Notes: generated by a model not told the origin, from the sequence alone. DNA of 52,623 nucleotides from Opitutia bacterium (GCA_947472765.1 CANJCM010000024.1:1-52623); one strand, 5' to 3'. Numbered from the stretch's first letter, positions 42,001 to 50,470 are shown. Made by a program: numbers and translations.

Positions 42001-43122
42001 TTCATAACGCCAGAGGTTCGTGACGCCGAAGTTGGGGTCGTAGCGCTCGCCCTCTTTCTTCTTTTCACGGAAGCCGCGCTGGTCGGCCGGCATGTTGAGG
42101 GTGCCGAAGAAAAGATTCTGGAGGATGGCGTGGTAGTAGGTGGGCGCAGAATCGGGCTTCCTGGGATCGCGGGAAGGGTTGAAGTCCTTCAGCAGAGACG
42201 TGAGACGGTGGCCGCGGAAGAGTTCGGTGGGGATGAGACGTTTCTCGACCAGGAACCAACTGAAGATGACCCGGGTGAGCAGGCGGATGAGGAAAAGGGA
42301 TTTCTCCTGTTCGGTGTCGCAGTGCTGCGGGAGGCGAATGGCGCCGTCCGCCACCTGATGGTGCGCCCAGAAGTACCAGTCGGCAATTTCGCGGTAAAAG
42401 CCTTCCGATAGGGCGTAGGAGCCGAGGCGCTTCTGCCAAGCGGCATGTAGGGCGACGAAGTTGGCGGCACCGAAATCGGCGGCGAGATTGGGCAGGGCGA
42501 AATCATGGAGGATCTCGACATGGGCGCGGATCGGATCGGCAAAGGCGATGTCCTTGATCAGGGTCACCTTTTCGAGGACGTCCTTCGAGGCGTCACGCTT
42601 GGAGAGGCGCCGGTGGATGATGCCGAGGGAAACGGTCTCGCCGTGCCTAAAGACAAGCAGCGCCGGCATGTCGAAGAGCCGGTTGAGGGCGCGAGTCACT
42701 CCGGCCAGCTCGGTGCGAGTATAGTGCTGACCCTTGCGCTCGCCTTCGCGGGCGGCGGCGGGGCGAAGCTCGACCGCGAGAAAAAGGAAGCTGTTGATCT
42801 CCGCGCCCTCGAATTTCCCCTTGCTGTCGAAGGCCAGCTCGGCGGTGCCGGTGGTGGCCGTCTGCACCTCCCCGTCGGTGAGCTGAAAGAGAAACTCGAC
42901 GCCCTGCCAGTCAGCGAGAAGGGCGCGGTCGGGGTTGAGGGTCTTGCCGCGGTCGAAGGTGCCGAGGAAGCCGTCGGCGGTATTGGAGCGGAGTTTCATG
43001 CGCCGCTCGCTACGGTAGCCAAGGATATCCAACAGGCCGAGGGAGGCATCGAGCAGGGATGCCGAGCCGAAGGAAGCGAGCGCGGTTTCGATCTGCTTCA
43101 GAAGTTCAGGGTTGGCGGGCAT
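39082..43122 (-). CDS. Eco57I-type restriction-modification methylase (type IIG-like)
   Basis: 1,346 residues. SAM motif I is DPACGSGAF (starts at D579) and the adenine-N6 catalytic motif is GNPPY (N839-Y842). An N-terminal region (1-250) has a possible nuclease core (AVELRP context) but no clear PD-ExK, so cleavage activity is uncertain. A C-terminal target-recognition-like region with Ser/Tyr-rich repeats lies beyond 1,000. Such proteins methylate DNA and may also cut it. It is flanked by the DUF1016 nuclease (3 bp apart) and the SMC-like ATPase (ATGA). Confidence 0.88.
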   Translation of the reverse strand: MPANPELLKQIETALASFGSASLLDASLGLLDILGYRSERRMKLRSNTADGFLGTFDRGKTLNPDRALLADWQGVEFLFQLTDGEVQTATTGTAELAFDSKGKFEGAEINSFLFLAVELRPAAAREGERKGQHYTRTELAGVTRALNRLFDMPALLVFRHGETVSLGIIHRRLSKRDASKDVLEKVTLIKDIAFADPIRAHVEILHDFALPNLAADFGAANFVALHAAWQKRLGSYALSEGFYREIADWYFWAHHQVADGAIRLPQHCDTEQEKSLFLIRLLTRVIFSWFLVEKRLIPTELFRGHRLTSLLKDFNPSRDPRKPDSAPTYYHAILQNLFFGTLNMPADQRGFREKKKEGERYDPNFGVTNLWRYEAAFRNPADWLKFAARVPFLNGGLFDCLDDKTGKGRFNTILDGFSDNPKLACHLPNDLFFGPERTVDLSRDYGEEDKRTARSKKAKVRGLIEILSRYKFTIEENTPLEEEIALDPELLGKVFENLLASYNEDTRTTARKALGAFYTPREIVSYMVDEALKSYLATQVPRCKAALDDLFSNKATLRDIKPDTRDALIAAIGKVKILDPACGSGAFPMGALHRLVDLLQKLDSNNESWKRDRLAEARRYRSLLETSNTARDELAACDARIADIEKSFDTRYHALDFARKLYLIENSIYGVDIQPIATQIAKLRFFISLVVDQKVESAAPNLGVRPLPNLETRLVAANTLIPIEKAEAHQFDLLDQETRPLRQELEQVRHEHFNARSPQAKRKCRERDAELRGRLASLLKQNGLPAASATMLADWDPYDQNAHADFFDNEWMFGKSQAEVALIAEYNKGGAGFDIVIGNPPYIRIQTLKQSSPGAVEFYKEHYASAAKGNYDIYVVFIEAGLSLLKSDGHLAYICPHKFFNAQYGEPVREVIATGRHLRHVVHFGEQQVFPGASIYTCLLFLAKGGTAECRFVKAADLEAWKASLAGVDGKFAATGIGKAEWNFTVGSARAVFERLQTHKRTLEDVTSRIFQGFKTSADKIYIVEERCRTQSKLLVYSPQTDREHEVEPDLFHPLIKGGDSRAYLLSKTDRLILFPYAADSDGNATLITASTLKKKHPLTWAYLTANKKYLEEREDGSFRGDGWYAYGRSQALDVMPLPKLFTPDLAFTASFGFDDTGELFFTGGVAGGYGILPREGVSSRWLLALLNSRTVDFFHHQVATQMRGGWYSYESRFISGLPIADAKAEQVGRIELLVDTLVGSRRYLAEHPSEQTTRDPLMQAYWEQILNGLVYELYFPEELHAAGLRLFDLVASADVPDVTKVPEKDRLSTLRKKFEELNDIEHPLRAALFSLGDLKIVRIIEGKTA

Positions 43123-43125
43123 GGA

Positions 43126-44277
43126 CTAGCTGGAAGGTGGACTGGACGTGAACTGCTTTAGCTCGCGGCGAACCTCGGCCTTCAATTCAGCTTCGCTCGG
43201 GAGGTGGAGTTTATAGCGGCTGGCGAAGATCGTCTTCCCTTGGTCGGCGCCGAGCGTGTACTTTACCACCGCATCGTTTTTGTCCGTGCAGAGAATCAGG
43301 CCGAGCGTGGGGTTGTCGCCCGCCGTGCGTTTCTCGCGATCGTAATAATTAACGTAGAGCTGGAGCTGGCCGAGGTCGCCATGCGTGAGCTTGCCGACTT
43401 TGAGATCGAGGAGCACGTAGCACTTCAGGACGACGTGGTAGAAGACGAGGTCGATGTAGAAATGATCGCCTTCGAGCGTCAGCCGCTGCTGACGGGCGAC
43501 AAACGCGAAGCCTTTGCCAAGTTCCAGGAGGAAGGATTGCAGCTGGTCGAGCAGCGCCTGTTCGAGGTCGGACTCCGCCAGTCGGGGCGATTCCGGCAGC
43601 CCGAGAAATTCGATGACGACGGGATCTTTGAAGACATCCGCGGGCGACGCGATCTCGTGACCTTTCGTGGCCAGCCGCATCACACCGGCCTTGTCGCGAC
43701 TCTTCGCCAGACGCTCAAAGAGAAGACTGGCAATCTGGCGCTCCAACTCACGCGCCGACCAGGACTCCTTCACCGCCTCGATCTCGTAAAACGCGCGGGC
43801 GTCAGGGAAATCTATCTTGATGAGATGCCGGTAAAGCGACCAGGCGAGGTTGGGATGCAGCAAGCCGGGCTCCCATGATTCGCCACACACTGTGTGGCCA
43901 ATTGCGACGAGCGAGCCGGCATCACCAGATTCGCCACGCACCGTGTGGCGAATCGCACTGGAAATGGCGGACTCGGACTTCCGAGATTCCGTGTCGGAAA
44001 TAAGACGCGGATACGCGATGTAGAATTGCCGCATGTAGCGGAGATTCTGCACCGAATAGCCGTCGCCAAAATCCTTCCTCAATCTAGCCGCAAGCGATTC
44101 AATAAGTTTATTCCCATAGGCGGCACGGCGTTTTCCCATCTGCTCCTCCTCGACGATCTCTCGCCCGATCAGCCAATTTGCCACGACCTGCGTGGTGTTG
44201 ACGGACCGCGCGACGCGCGTGCGCGCCGATTCCAGAATCTGGCGGATGCGGGCGTAGAGCGTCGTTGGGCGTGGCAT
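43126..44277 (-). CDS. DUF1016 (YhcG-type) PDDEXK nuclease protein with in-frame repeat insert
   Basis: 383 residues. The N-terminal DUF1016 helical domain (1-165) starts LYARIRQILESARTRVARSVN. The C-terminal YhcG nuclease domain (about 240-360) has D276 and DLKVG with D291-x-K293, i.e. the PD-(D/E)xK catalytic core. Residues about 106-138 are two repeats of the form IRHTVRGES/IGHTVCGES that are encoded by DNA palindromes and look like an inserted linker between the two domains. It lies 3 bp before the methylase gene and 2 bp after the helicase gene, so it belongs to the same operon. Proteins of this family are common partners in restriction-modification loci. Confidence 0.88.
   Translation of the reverse strand: MPRPTTLYARIRQILESARTRVARSVNTTQVVANWLIGREIVEEEQMGKRRAAYGNKLIESLAARLRKDFGDGYSVQNLRYMRQFYIAYPRLISDTESRKSESAISSAIRHTVRGESGDAGSLVAIGHTVCGESWEPGLLHPNLAWSLYRHLIKIDFPDARAFYEIEAVKESWSARELERQIASLLFERLAKSRDKAGVMRLATKGHEIASPADVFKDPVVIEFLGLPESPRLAESDLEQALLDQLQSFLLELGKGFAFVARQQRLTLEGDHFYIDLVFYHVVLKCYVLLDLKVGKLTHGDLGQLQLYVNYYDREKRTAGDNPTLGLILCTDKNDAVVKYTLGADQGKTIFASRYKLHLPSEAELKAEVRRELKQFTSSPPSS
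43877..43954. repeat. Two palindromic repeats inside the DUF1016 gene, 51-bp period
   Basis: Unit 1 (43877-43903): GATTCGCCAC...GTGGCCAATT, 8 of 10 stem pairs. Unit 2 (43928-43954): GATTCGCCAC-7 nt-GTGGCGAATC, a perfect 10-bp stem. They start exactly 51 bp (17 codons) apart, so the reading frame is kept and both encode I-[RG]-H-T-V-x-G-E-S. This resembles palindromic elements that insert inside protein-coding genes. Confidence 0.8.
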
Positions 44278-44279
44278 GG

Positions 44280-47200
44280 CTAGGCGGAGGGTAAAGCGAG
44301 GATCACCAGCCAGGTGACCAACTCGAATTCGGACGTGGGCTGCGGCTGAGCCTCGGTGGTCGGCAGCACAAACGAGCGGCTATTCTGCAAGCCGGAAGCA
44401 AGGCGCTTCTGGAAAACACCGGCCGTGGACTCAACAACGCTCGCGAGCAAGCCGCTGTAGAGCCGCATATCAGCACCCTGCTCGGTGCGGCGATCAAACA
44501 GCCGACACAGCTCCTCGTAGGGCTCCCTCTTCCCGAGCGCGAGTTCACGAAAGAGATTCAAAACGGTCTTGGCCTGCGTGAACGCGAGGCGCACTTCCCC
44601 GTTATCGTGCACGTAGGCCAGGTAGAAGGGCTGAAGCGGATTGATCCGCTCATTCTGAGCCGTCCCTTCGGTGGATTTCTGGCGCAGGCAATAGATCACC
44701 CCTGGCACGGCCATCGGAATTTGTGCTGCCGGCGGGACCACGGCGTAGAGGCCGGACGGTGCACTCTCCAGCTCCGCGCGATGGGCCTGGAGAAAATTGA
44801 TCAGGTCCTGTCGGAACTCGTCGAGGGAGAAATCAGCGAGCGACACGTTGTCGTCGAGGTCCTCGAGGTCGAAAACTTCATCCTTCAGACGCTTGAGCTG
44901 GCGGTCGCGAAACAGGAGGTCGTTTTTGATGAGATCTTCAAGCTGGGTGGTATCGAGCAGATTGTCGGTTTGGGTGGCGGCGAGATCGACGAGCGCCATG
45001 CGAGCCTCGACGCGGTGTTTCACCCCGAGATAGTGGTCGAGTTCCTTGACGGGCCAAAAATTGACGAGGTGAACGGAGTCGTTCCTCGAACCAATTCGGT
45101 CAATGCGGCCGAACCGCTGGATGATTCGGACGGGGTTCCAGTGAATGTCGTAGTTTACGAGCAGATCACAGTCCTGGAGATTCTGGCCTTCGCTGATGCA
45201 GTCGGTGGCGATCAGAAGGTCGATTTCCTCGCGCTGGTTCGGGAAGCCCGGGACCTGATCGGAACGGCGCTTCGCAATGGGCGAAAAATTGGTCAGGATG
45301 TCGTCGAAATCGGTGCGACCGAGAGAGGCCGCATTGCCGCCGTCACCACAGATCAGGCTCGTGTGAATCTTCAGTTCCTGGCGCGCCCATGGGGCGATGT
45401 TTTCGTACAGGTAACGAGCCGTGTCGGCGAACGCGGTGAAGACGAGAACCTTTCGGTTCGTCTTGCCGTCGCGGTTAGTGGTGGGATGGCTAACTTTCTC
45501 CTCAATGATCCGCTTGAGCTCGGCGAGCTTGCCGTCGCGCTTGACGGTCACAGCCTGCGTTTTCTCCAGCAAAAACTGGAGCTGCGTGCGGTCGTTGCGA
45601 ACGGCTTTCAGCCACTCGGGCAATTTCAAGTGGCCGAGGTGAATCCGGCGGCGGCCGCCGATGGTGAAATCCTCGCCGTCGAAATCCGGATCTTCGAACT
45701 CATCCGGGGTCAGGGAGTCGAAGTCCAAATCCGGATTCTCGTCGACGTGCTGCTCGAAATCCGTGATCCGCTTTTCGAGGGTATCAATCTTTGCGATGGT
45801 ACGCTTAATCGTCAGCCGGAACGAATCGACGGAGCTTTCGAGGCGTTTGAGAAAATTCACTTTCATCATCGAGATGAGGATTTTCTCGCGCCCTTCCTGA
45901 GTGAAGCCGCCTAGGATCCTACGCTCGTAAGCGGCCCTAATCTCCTCCGGTAAATCGCCCCGCAAAAAACTGGTGGGATGATAGAGGGCCAGGCGAAGCG
46001 CCCCAATTTCCTTATCCAGTTCCTCGAAGGAGAGAAATCCGTTCTTGAGATCAATGGGAGCGTTGGCGGCCCTGGGTGCCGGGCGATCGGGGAAGCCGCC
46101 GAGGCTGGCCATTTCCTTCGCGTAGTAGCTCGCGATTTGCCGGCGCGAGCGGGCGATGCTGAGGCCGTCGAGTAGTTTGAAGAAATCACCGCCGATGGAG
46201 GCGATGAGATCACGGGTCCTGCGCTGGCTGCCAGTGCGCTTGGGGTCGGACCAACGCGTGAAGTGGGTCTGTGCGAGACGGGTGGTCTCCTTGACTGAAG
46301 TGATACCGAGCGTTCCCGCGAAGGCAGAATCTGCTTGGGAATCGCGGGCCACATCTCCGCCGGCGATGAAGGAAATCTGGTTGCGTAGATCGGCCAGCTG
46401 ATTGTTCACCGGCGTCGCCGACAAAAGCAGAACCTTGGTGCGCGCGCCCTTGGAGATGATGTCCTCCATGAGACTTTGGTAGCGGGTGCGTCTCTCAGGC
46501 TCGCCCGGCCGCTGGGTGGCGAGCTTGTTGTTCCGAAAGTTGTGGGATTCGTCGATAACAACGAGGTCGTAAGCACCCCAGTGAAAATTGGCTAGCTCGC
46601 GCCCGTCCACCTCACCCGTGACGCGACCGACATCGGTGTGTGACAGCACATGAAACCCGAAACGGTCCTTGGGGAAGGGACAGAGGAGATTGCTATCGCG
46701 ATAGATCGTCCAGTTGCGTCGTAGCTTCTTAGGGCAAAGGACAAGGACCTTTTCGTTGCGCAGTTCGAAGTATTTGATGACCGCGAGTGCGGTGTAGGTT
46801 TTGCCGAGACCGACGCTGTCCGCCAGGATGCATCCATTGTATTGCTTGATCTTGTTGATGGCGGAACGGGCACCATCGCGCTGAAAGCCGTACAGGGCCT
46901 TCCAGATGGCGGTATCCGGGAGCCTGAGCTGGTGCAACGCCTCGTCGATGGCGACGCCTTCGTCGATGTAGCGGCGGAATAGCTCGAAGAGTGTCTTGTA
47001 GTAGATGAACTCCGGTGACTGGTCCGCGTAAACTTGCAGCAGGTAGTCCAGTACCCGCTGCTTCACACACTCGACCCGCGACGTGTCATTCCAAAGTTCC
47101 TCGAACCATGCCTGGAGGTCGTCCCGGTCGCGGTTGCTGTCGACGACTAGGTTCAACTCGACGTTGTTGTTCGTCGCGGCAAGTCCGAGACCGCGGGTCG

Positions 47201-47636
47201 TGAAATTCGAGCTGCCAACGATGGCGGCCGAAACCTCGCCGCGACGAATGTGGGACATCTTTCCGTGAAGAAATCCGGTCTTGGTCACCGACCGCACTTC
47301 GACTTTGTCGCGCATCCAATCCGCGCAGGCGCGCGCGAGATGCCGTTGGTTTAATCCATTAGAAAGTGCGAGGCCGTCATCTCTCAGAACATAGGCCGCT
47401 CCATCCTTCCGGTCCGGATCTACATTTTTGATGAATGCAGCTTCACCGAAGAGCAGGCGGATTTTGCCCAGGTGGTTTAGCTCCGTGCGCAGCTTGTCAT
47501 AGGCAAATACGGTGAAGTAGGCGGTGACCAAATCGAGGTCGGTGCCCACCTTGAGATGGTGCCGCAAAAAGTCGCCCACGCTGCCCCGCGTGTGATTGTC
47601 TCTTATCCCGGAAATCGAAGCTGCTGGAGGCATCAA
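44280..47636 (-). CDS. PLD-nuclease/SNF2-helicase fusion
   Basis: 1,118 residues. The N-terminal PLD-like domain (about 20-200) has FLHGKMSH (HxK) and IVGSSNFTTRG, one HKD half-site. A SNF2-type helicase follows: Walker A ADSVGLGKTYT near 275, DESHNFRNN near 360 (box II DESH), LLSATPVNN near 404, and the C-terminal lobe with TDCISEGQNLQDCDLLVNYD and QRFGRIDRIGS near 840. A charged helical insert lies around 600-700. PLD-SNF2 proteins are typical motors of restriction-like defence systems. It is the first gene of the - strand defence operon, with 108 bp to the radC-type gene upstream. Confidence 0.9.
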   Translation of the reverse strand: MMPPAASISGIRDNHTRGSVGDFLRHHLKVGTDLDLVTAYFTVFAYDKLRTELNHLGKIRLLFGEAAFIKNVDPDRKDGAAYVLRDDGLALSNGLNQRHLARACADWMRDKVEVRSVTKTGFLHGKMSHIRRGEVSAAIVGSSNFTTRGLGLAATNNNVELNLVVDSNRDRDDLQAWFEELWNDTSRVECVKQRVLDYLLQVYADQSPEFIYYKTLFELFRRYIDEGVAIDEALHQLRLPDTAIWKALYGFQRDGARSAINKIKQYNGCILADSVGLGKTYTALAVIKYFELRNEKVLVLCPKKLRRNWTIYRDSNLLCPFPKDRFGFHVLSHTDVGRVTGEVDGRELANFHWGAYDLVVIDESHNFRNNKLATQRPGEPERRTRYQSLMEDIISKGARTKVLLLSATPVNNQLADLRNQISFIAGGDVARDSQADSAFAGTLGITSVKETTRLAQTHFTRWSDPKRTGSQRRTRDLIASIGGDFFKLLDGLSIARSRRQIASYYAKEMASLGGFPDRPAPRAANAPIDLKNGFLSFEELDKEIGALRLALYHPTSFLRGDLPEEIRAAYERRILGGFTQEGREKILISMMKVNFLKRLESSVDSFRLTIKRTIAKIDTLEKRITDFEQHVDENPDLDFDSLTPDEFEDPDFDGEDFTIGGRRRIHLGHLKLPEWLKAVRNDRTQLQFLLEKTQAVTVKRDGKLAELKRIIEEKVSHPTTNRDGKTNRKVLVFTAFADTARYLYENIAPWARQELKIHTSLICGDGGNAASLGRTDFDDILTNFSPIAKRRSDQVPGFPNQREEIDLLIATDCISEGQNLQDCDLLVNYDIHWNPVRIIQRFGRIDRIGSRNDSVHLVNFWPVKELDHYLGVKHRVEARMALVDLAATQTDNLLDTTQLEDLIKNDLLFRDRQLKRLKDEVFDLEDLDDNVSLADFSLDEFRQDLINFLQAHRAELESAPSGLYAVVPPAAQIPMAVPGVIYCLRQKSTEGTAQNERINPLQPFYLAYVHDNGEVRLAFTQAKTVLNLFRELALGKREPYEELCRLFDRRTEQGADMRLYSGLLASVVESTAGVFQKRLASGLQNSRSFVLPTTEAQPQPTSEFELVTWLVILALPSA

Positions 47637-47744
47637 TTCTAAGGGATGAAAGGTCGCAGGAGTGAGAGCACCCGCGCAAGTGCGGAGAGGATCACTCTGC
47701 GCTGGCAGATGGCCGGCGACTTCGACACCGGCATCGCCTGCCGG

Positions 47745-48479
47745 TCACAAAATGCCTGCATTTCGAAAACTGAAATGCCCAACGCCGAGCGGGTCGGCGT
47801 CTGCCCTTCCGATGATGACGTGATCCACTAGGTCGATATCGACCGCTTTGGATGCCTCTCGAAGCTGCCGCGTGACGTGGAGGTCAGGGGCGCTGGGTGC
47901 CGGGTCCCCGCTCGGATGATTGTGCACGCACACGATTGCGCACGCGGATTCGCGGATGGCTGCCCGAAATACCTCGCGGGGATGGGCGAGGGCTGCCGTG
48001 GCGGTTCCTGAGGAGATCTCGACTCGCTTTAACAGCCGGTTCTTCCGGTTCAGGCACAGGACCCAGAATTTTTCGACTTCGAGCCCCGTCGTGAACGGTT
48101 GAATATATTGAGCGACCTGATCGGCGCGGTTCAACAAGGGCGAAGGTTCGCCCCCGACTCGACTCATGCGCCGGGCGATTTCGCCGATGGCCGACAGTTG
48201 CAGTCCTTTGATCCGACCGATGCCTTTCAGTCGGCGGTAGTCGGTGGCCTGCCATGCCGCCAGCCCTAGGATCGAGCCCGCCTCGGCAATCAGCCGCGCC
48301 GCCACCATCAGGGCCTCCTCGGCCCGGGTGCCGTTGCCCTGGAGCACCATCGCGACGAGCTCGGTGTCGCTGAGGGCGCTGACCCCGAAGTTTTCCATCC
48401 GCTCCTGAGGGCGTTCCCCACACGCCATCGTGAAGGAATCGATTTTGTCGTCCTGCAGATCCAGTATGCCTTGATTCAT
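47745..48479 (-). CDS. radC: RadC-family JAB-domain protein
   Basis: 244 residues. The N-terminal helix-hairpin-helix-like part (about 45-110, with LKGIGRIKGLQLSAIGEIARR) is followed by the JAB/JAMM domain with the zinc motif HNHPSGDPAPSAPD (H-x-HPSGD-x6-SxxD) near 187-200. RadC-like proteins are frequent accessory genes of plasmids and genomic islands and are not proven repair enzymes. A 7-bp stem (ACCGGCA/TGCCGGT, 47727-47745) overlaps its 3' end and may terminate the transcript. Confidence 0.9.
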   Translation of the reverse strand: MNQGILDLQDDKIDSFTMACGERPQERMENFGVSALSDTELVAMVLQGNGTRAEEALMVAARLIAEAGSILGLAAWQATDYRRLKGIGRIKGLQLSAIGEIARRMSRVGGEPSPLLNRADQVAQYIQPFTTGLEVEKFWVLCLNRKNRLLKRVEISSGTATAALAHPREVFRAAIRESACAIVCVHNHPSGDPAPSAPDLHVTRQLREASKAVDIDLVDHVIIGRADADPLGVGHFSFRNAGIL

Positions 48480-48826
48480 GATGCCAGCCGCACGTGGCGG
48501 CAGACCGGCCGGATGACTTATCCGGTTGTCGGGTGGCTGCCCGCGCGTTGGCCGGTTCAGCCACGCCCCGCCACGACGCCGGCCGCTGAGCGCGGAGCGC
48601 TTGGGCTCCGCGCGAAGGGGAAGGCCAAGGAGGGATGGTGGAGCCGGGCGCAGCCCGGATCACCATGGCGGGCGTGGTAGAATCGGAAAACGCGCGCGGA
48701 GAATAGACGTTCCCCTCCAAGGGCCGGACTCGGCCCGCTCGCCGATGGGTTTGGCGCCAATCTGGCGCGGCCTAATAGGGGCGATACTCCAGCCGCTTGG
48801 CCTGCGCGTGCGGTAGAATTACACCG
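48480..48826. other. Intergenic region between the TraM-like gene and radC
   Basis: About 345 bp without a convincing gene but with several stems: CCGGAT-GACTT-ATCCGG (48509-48525, 30 bp before the radC start), a 9-bp stem GCGCGGAGC/GCTCCGCGC (48590-48613) and CCGGGC-GCA-GCCCGG (48644-48658). The 9-bp stem could end the tra transcript; the first could be an operator for radC. Confidence 0.5.
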
Positions 48827-49420
48827 TCATTGTCGGCGAAAATACACGACCAGAAGAATGAGCAGTGCGCCCATCGCGGCGCTCGCGATGCACGGCCAGA
48901 GACGGCTGTCCAACGAGACCCGCGACACCCATTGTTGAGCCTTCATCGCCGCTGCGTGGTGCTCCTTCGTCGCCGTCTGAACTTCACCGCTGCTGGTTTG
49001 CATGCGCGCGACGCACTGATTCGCGCTCTCCTCGAATCGCTTTGTGATGCGGTCGAGCGATTGCACCGCCTGTTGTTCGCGGTTCTGCCACGTGCCGATA
49101 TTTTGCTCCAAGAGCTTCTGCTGAGCGGCGAACAGCGCTCGGACATCCGAGGTCGCTCCTGCGGTGGCGGCTTCGTGCCTGGCGCACAGCCGTCCGAATT
49201 CCGCGAGCAGCTTTTCGCGTTCGCCGGTGAGTGCCTCCGGCACCTGCCGGGCAATGCAGGTGAAGATTGCCATGCCTTCGGCGAGGACGAGCAGTTCGTC
49301 CTTGGGGTTGAGCGTGCGTAGATGCGCCACGTAGCGGAAAAACGAAGCCCGCTGCTCGATCGGGAGGTAGGAACCGATCCGATCAAACACGGAATCCGGG
49401 AATCGGTTCGCCTCGTTCAC
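48827..49420 (-). CDS. TraM-like coiled-coil protein with a C-terminal membrane anchor
   Basis: 197 residues from the GTG at 49420, which overlaps the ParA-type stop (GTGA) and has GGAAGG about 10 bp upstream. A helical region (about 10-150) is followed by alternating hydrophobic heptads and a C-terminal membrane helix PCIASAAMGALLILLVVYF. It is third in a - strand set after the TraK- and TraL-like genes, the order of the IncP traKLM set, which is the main reason for the name. RP4 TraM is smaller, so homology is not shown. Confidence 0.55.
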   Translation of the reverse strand: MNEANRFPDSVFDRIGSYLPIEQRASFFRYVAHLRTLNPKDELLVLAEGMAIFTCIARQVPEALTGEREKLLAEFGRLCARHEAATAGATSDVRALFAAQQKLLEQNIGTWQNREQQAVQSLDRITKRFEESANQCVARMQTSSGEVQTATKEHHAAAMKAQQWVSRVSLDSRLWPCIASAAMGALLILLVVYFRRQ

Positions 49421-50145
49421 AGGCAAAGCACCTTCCGCGCGGAATCCAACGCGGCGTCGATTTGGCTGGCGTAGGCCTGGGTGCGGATGCGGGCCGTACC
49501 ACCGTTGAGGATCGGACCGCGCCGGTCGCATTCGGCCGCCATCATCTGCGCGGGCGTCAGGCCACGGTTATCGAGTTCCGTTTGGATTTCCCGGGCACGC
49601 GTGCGCAGCGTGATTACGATCGGCTTCGCCGTCGCCAAGAAGACCCGGCCGGGCTCGGTGCGATCAAGGTAACCGAAGTCATCGCCCGCCACCTGATTCT
49701 TTACGACGAGGTAAGATACCCGGTCGCGGAGCGCCCCTGCCCAGGTGAACAGCGTTTCCACACTGCTGGCGGCGCTGGTGATGGTCGCGACCGCGGTAAA
49801 GCGGAAGCCCTCGGCGGCCAGCCCGTCGAACATCGTGTCGATCCACTCGAAGGTATCCCGGCCGGATCCCGCCGCGAGATCCGCGAGCGCCACCGGTGTC
49901 CCGGCCGTCAGCATGGTATCGACAAACCGGTCGAGGCCGCGCTCGGCGCGGATGTCGAGCTTGGTGGCGGTAGGGAAGAAGTGACTGAGCGACCCGCGTT
50001 GCTTGTTCTCGGTGTCACAGTCGAACAAGGTCACGGGAATCGCACGCGTGGCGTAGAAATCAGCGATGGCGGTGGCGACGGTGGTCTTGCCGACGCCCCC
50101 TTTGCCGCCGCAGGAGAAGACGATGAGTTTGGTGGGTTTGGTCAT
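49417..50145 (-). CDS. ParA/MinD-type ATPase, TraL-like
   Basis: 242 residues from the ATG at 50145 (MTKPTKLIVFSCGGKGGVGKT). It has the deviant Walker A KGGVGKTT, DCDTENKQ as Walker A' and ALADLAAGSGRD as Walker B. In IncP-type plasmids TraL is a ParA-like ATPase of the relaxosome/transfer region. Here it overlaps the TraK-like gene (ATGA) and the TraM-like gene (GTGA). A plasmid-partition role is the alternative, but no cognate ParB or centromere gene is adjacent. Confidence 0.8.
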   Translation of the reverse strand: MTKPTKLIVFSCGGKGGVGKTTVATAIADFYATRAIPVTLFDCDTENKQRGSLSHFFPTATKLDIRAERGLDRFVDTMLTAGTPVALADLAAGSGRDTFEWIDTMFDGLAAEGFRFTAVATITSAASSVETLFTWAGALRDRVSYLVVKNQVAGDDFGYLDRTEPGRVFLATAKPIVITLRTRAREIQTELDNRGLTPAQMMAAECDRRGPILNGGTARIRTQAYASQIDAALDSARKVLCL

Positions 50146-50462
50146 GATGTGTCCTTCACGAGGGGTTTGGCGGGATCGTAGAAGAGCCAGCCGGCGCGGG
50201 TGCCGGTTTCCGCCGCCACTGCGGCTGGGGCGGGAGGCGCGCGGAGTGGCGTCGCCATGGGCTCGGGAGGCGGCAGGGAGAACACGGGTCGCCGGCACGC
50301 GCGCACTTTCACGAAAGCAAAAATAGTCGAGGGTGCGGCCGACAGGTCGAAGCGGGCCCGCAATTCGGCAGCGATCCGGGGATAGCTCATCTCCTGCGCG
50401 CGGCACTCGCGGATGAATTCCAGGTGCGGACGCAACTTCGATTGAAACGGCTTTCTGATCAT
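50142..50462 (-). CDS. TraK-like DNA-binding protein (candidate)
   Basis: 106 residues from the ATG at 50462 (MIRKPFQSKLRPHLEFIREC). It has a helix-turn-helix-like segment EFIRECRAQEMSYPRIAAELRARFDLSAAPSTIFAFVKVRA and a Pro-rich C-terminal linker. A longer start would add 45 residues of low complexity. It is the first gene of the tra-like set. TraK of IncP plasmids binds repeats near oriT, and direct repeats lie right upstream of this start (50471-50562), which supports the assignment. Confidence 0.6.
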   Translation of the reverse strand: MIRKPFQSKLRPHLEFIRECRAQEMSYPRIAAELRARFDLSAAPSTIFAFVKVRACRRPVFSLPPPEPMATPLRAPPAPAAVAAETGTRAGWLFYDPAKPLVKDTS

Positions 50463-50470
50463 CGGGCGCG

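Noticed and set aside
44607-45914. A 435-codon + strand frame opposite the PLD-SNF2 helicase
   Set aside because: The - strand holds the full helicase motif set. The + strand product has no recognisable domain.
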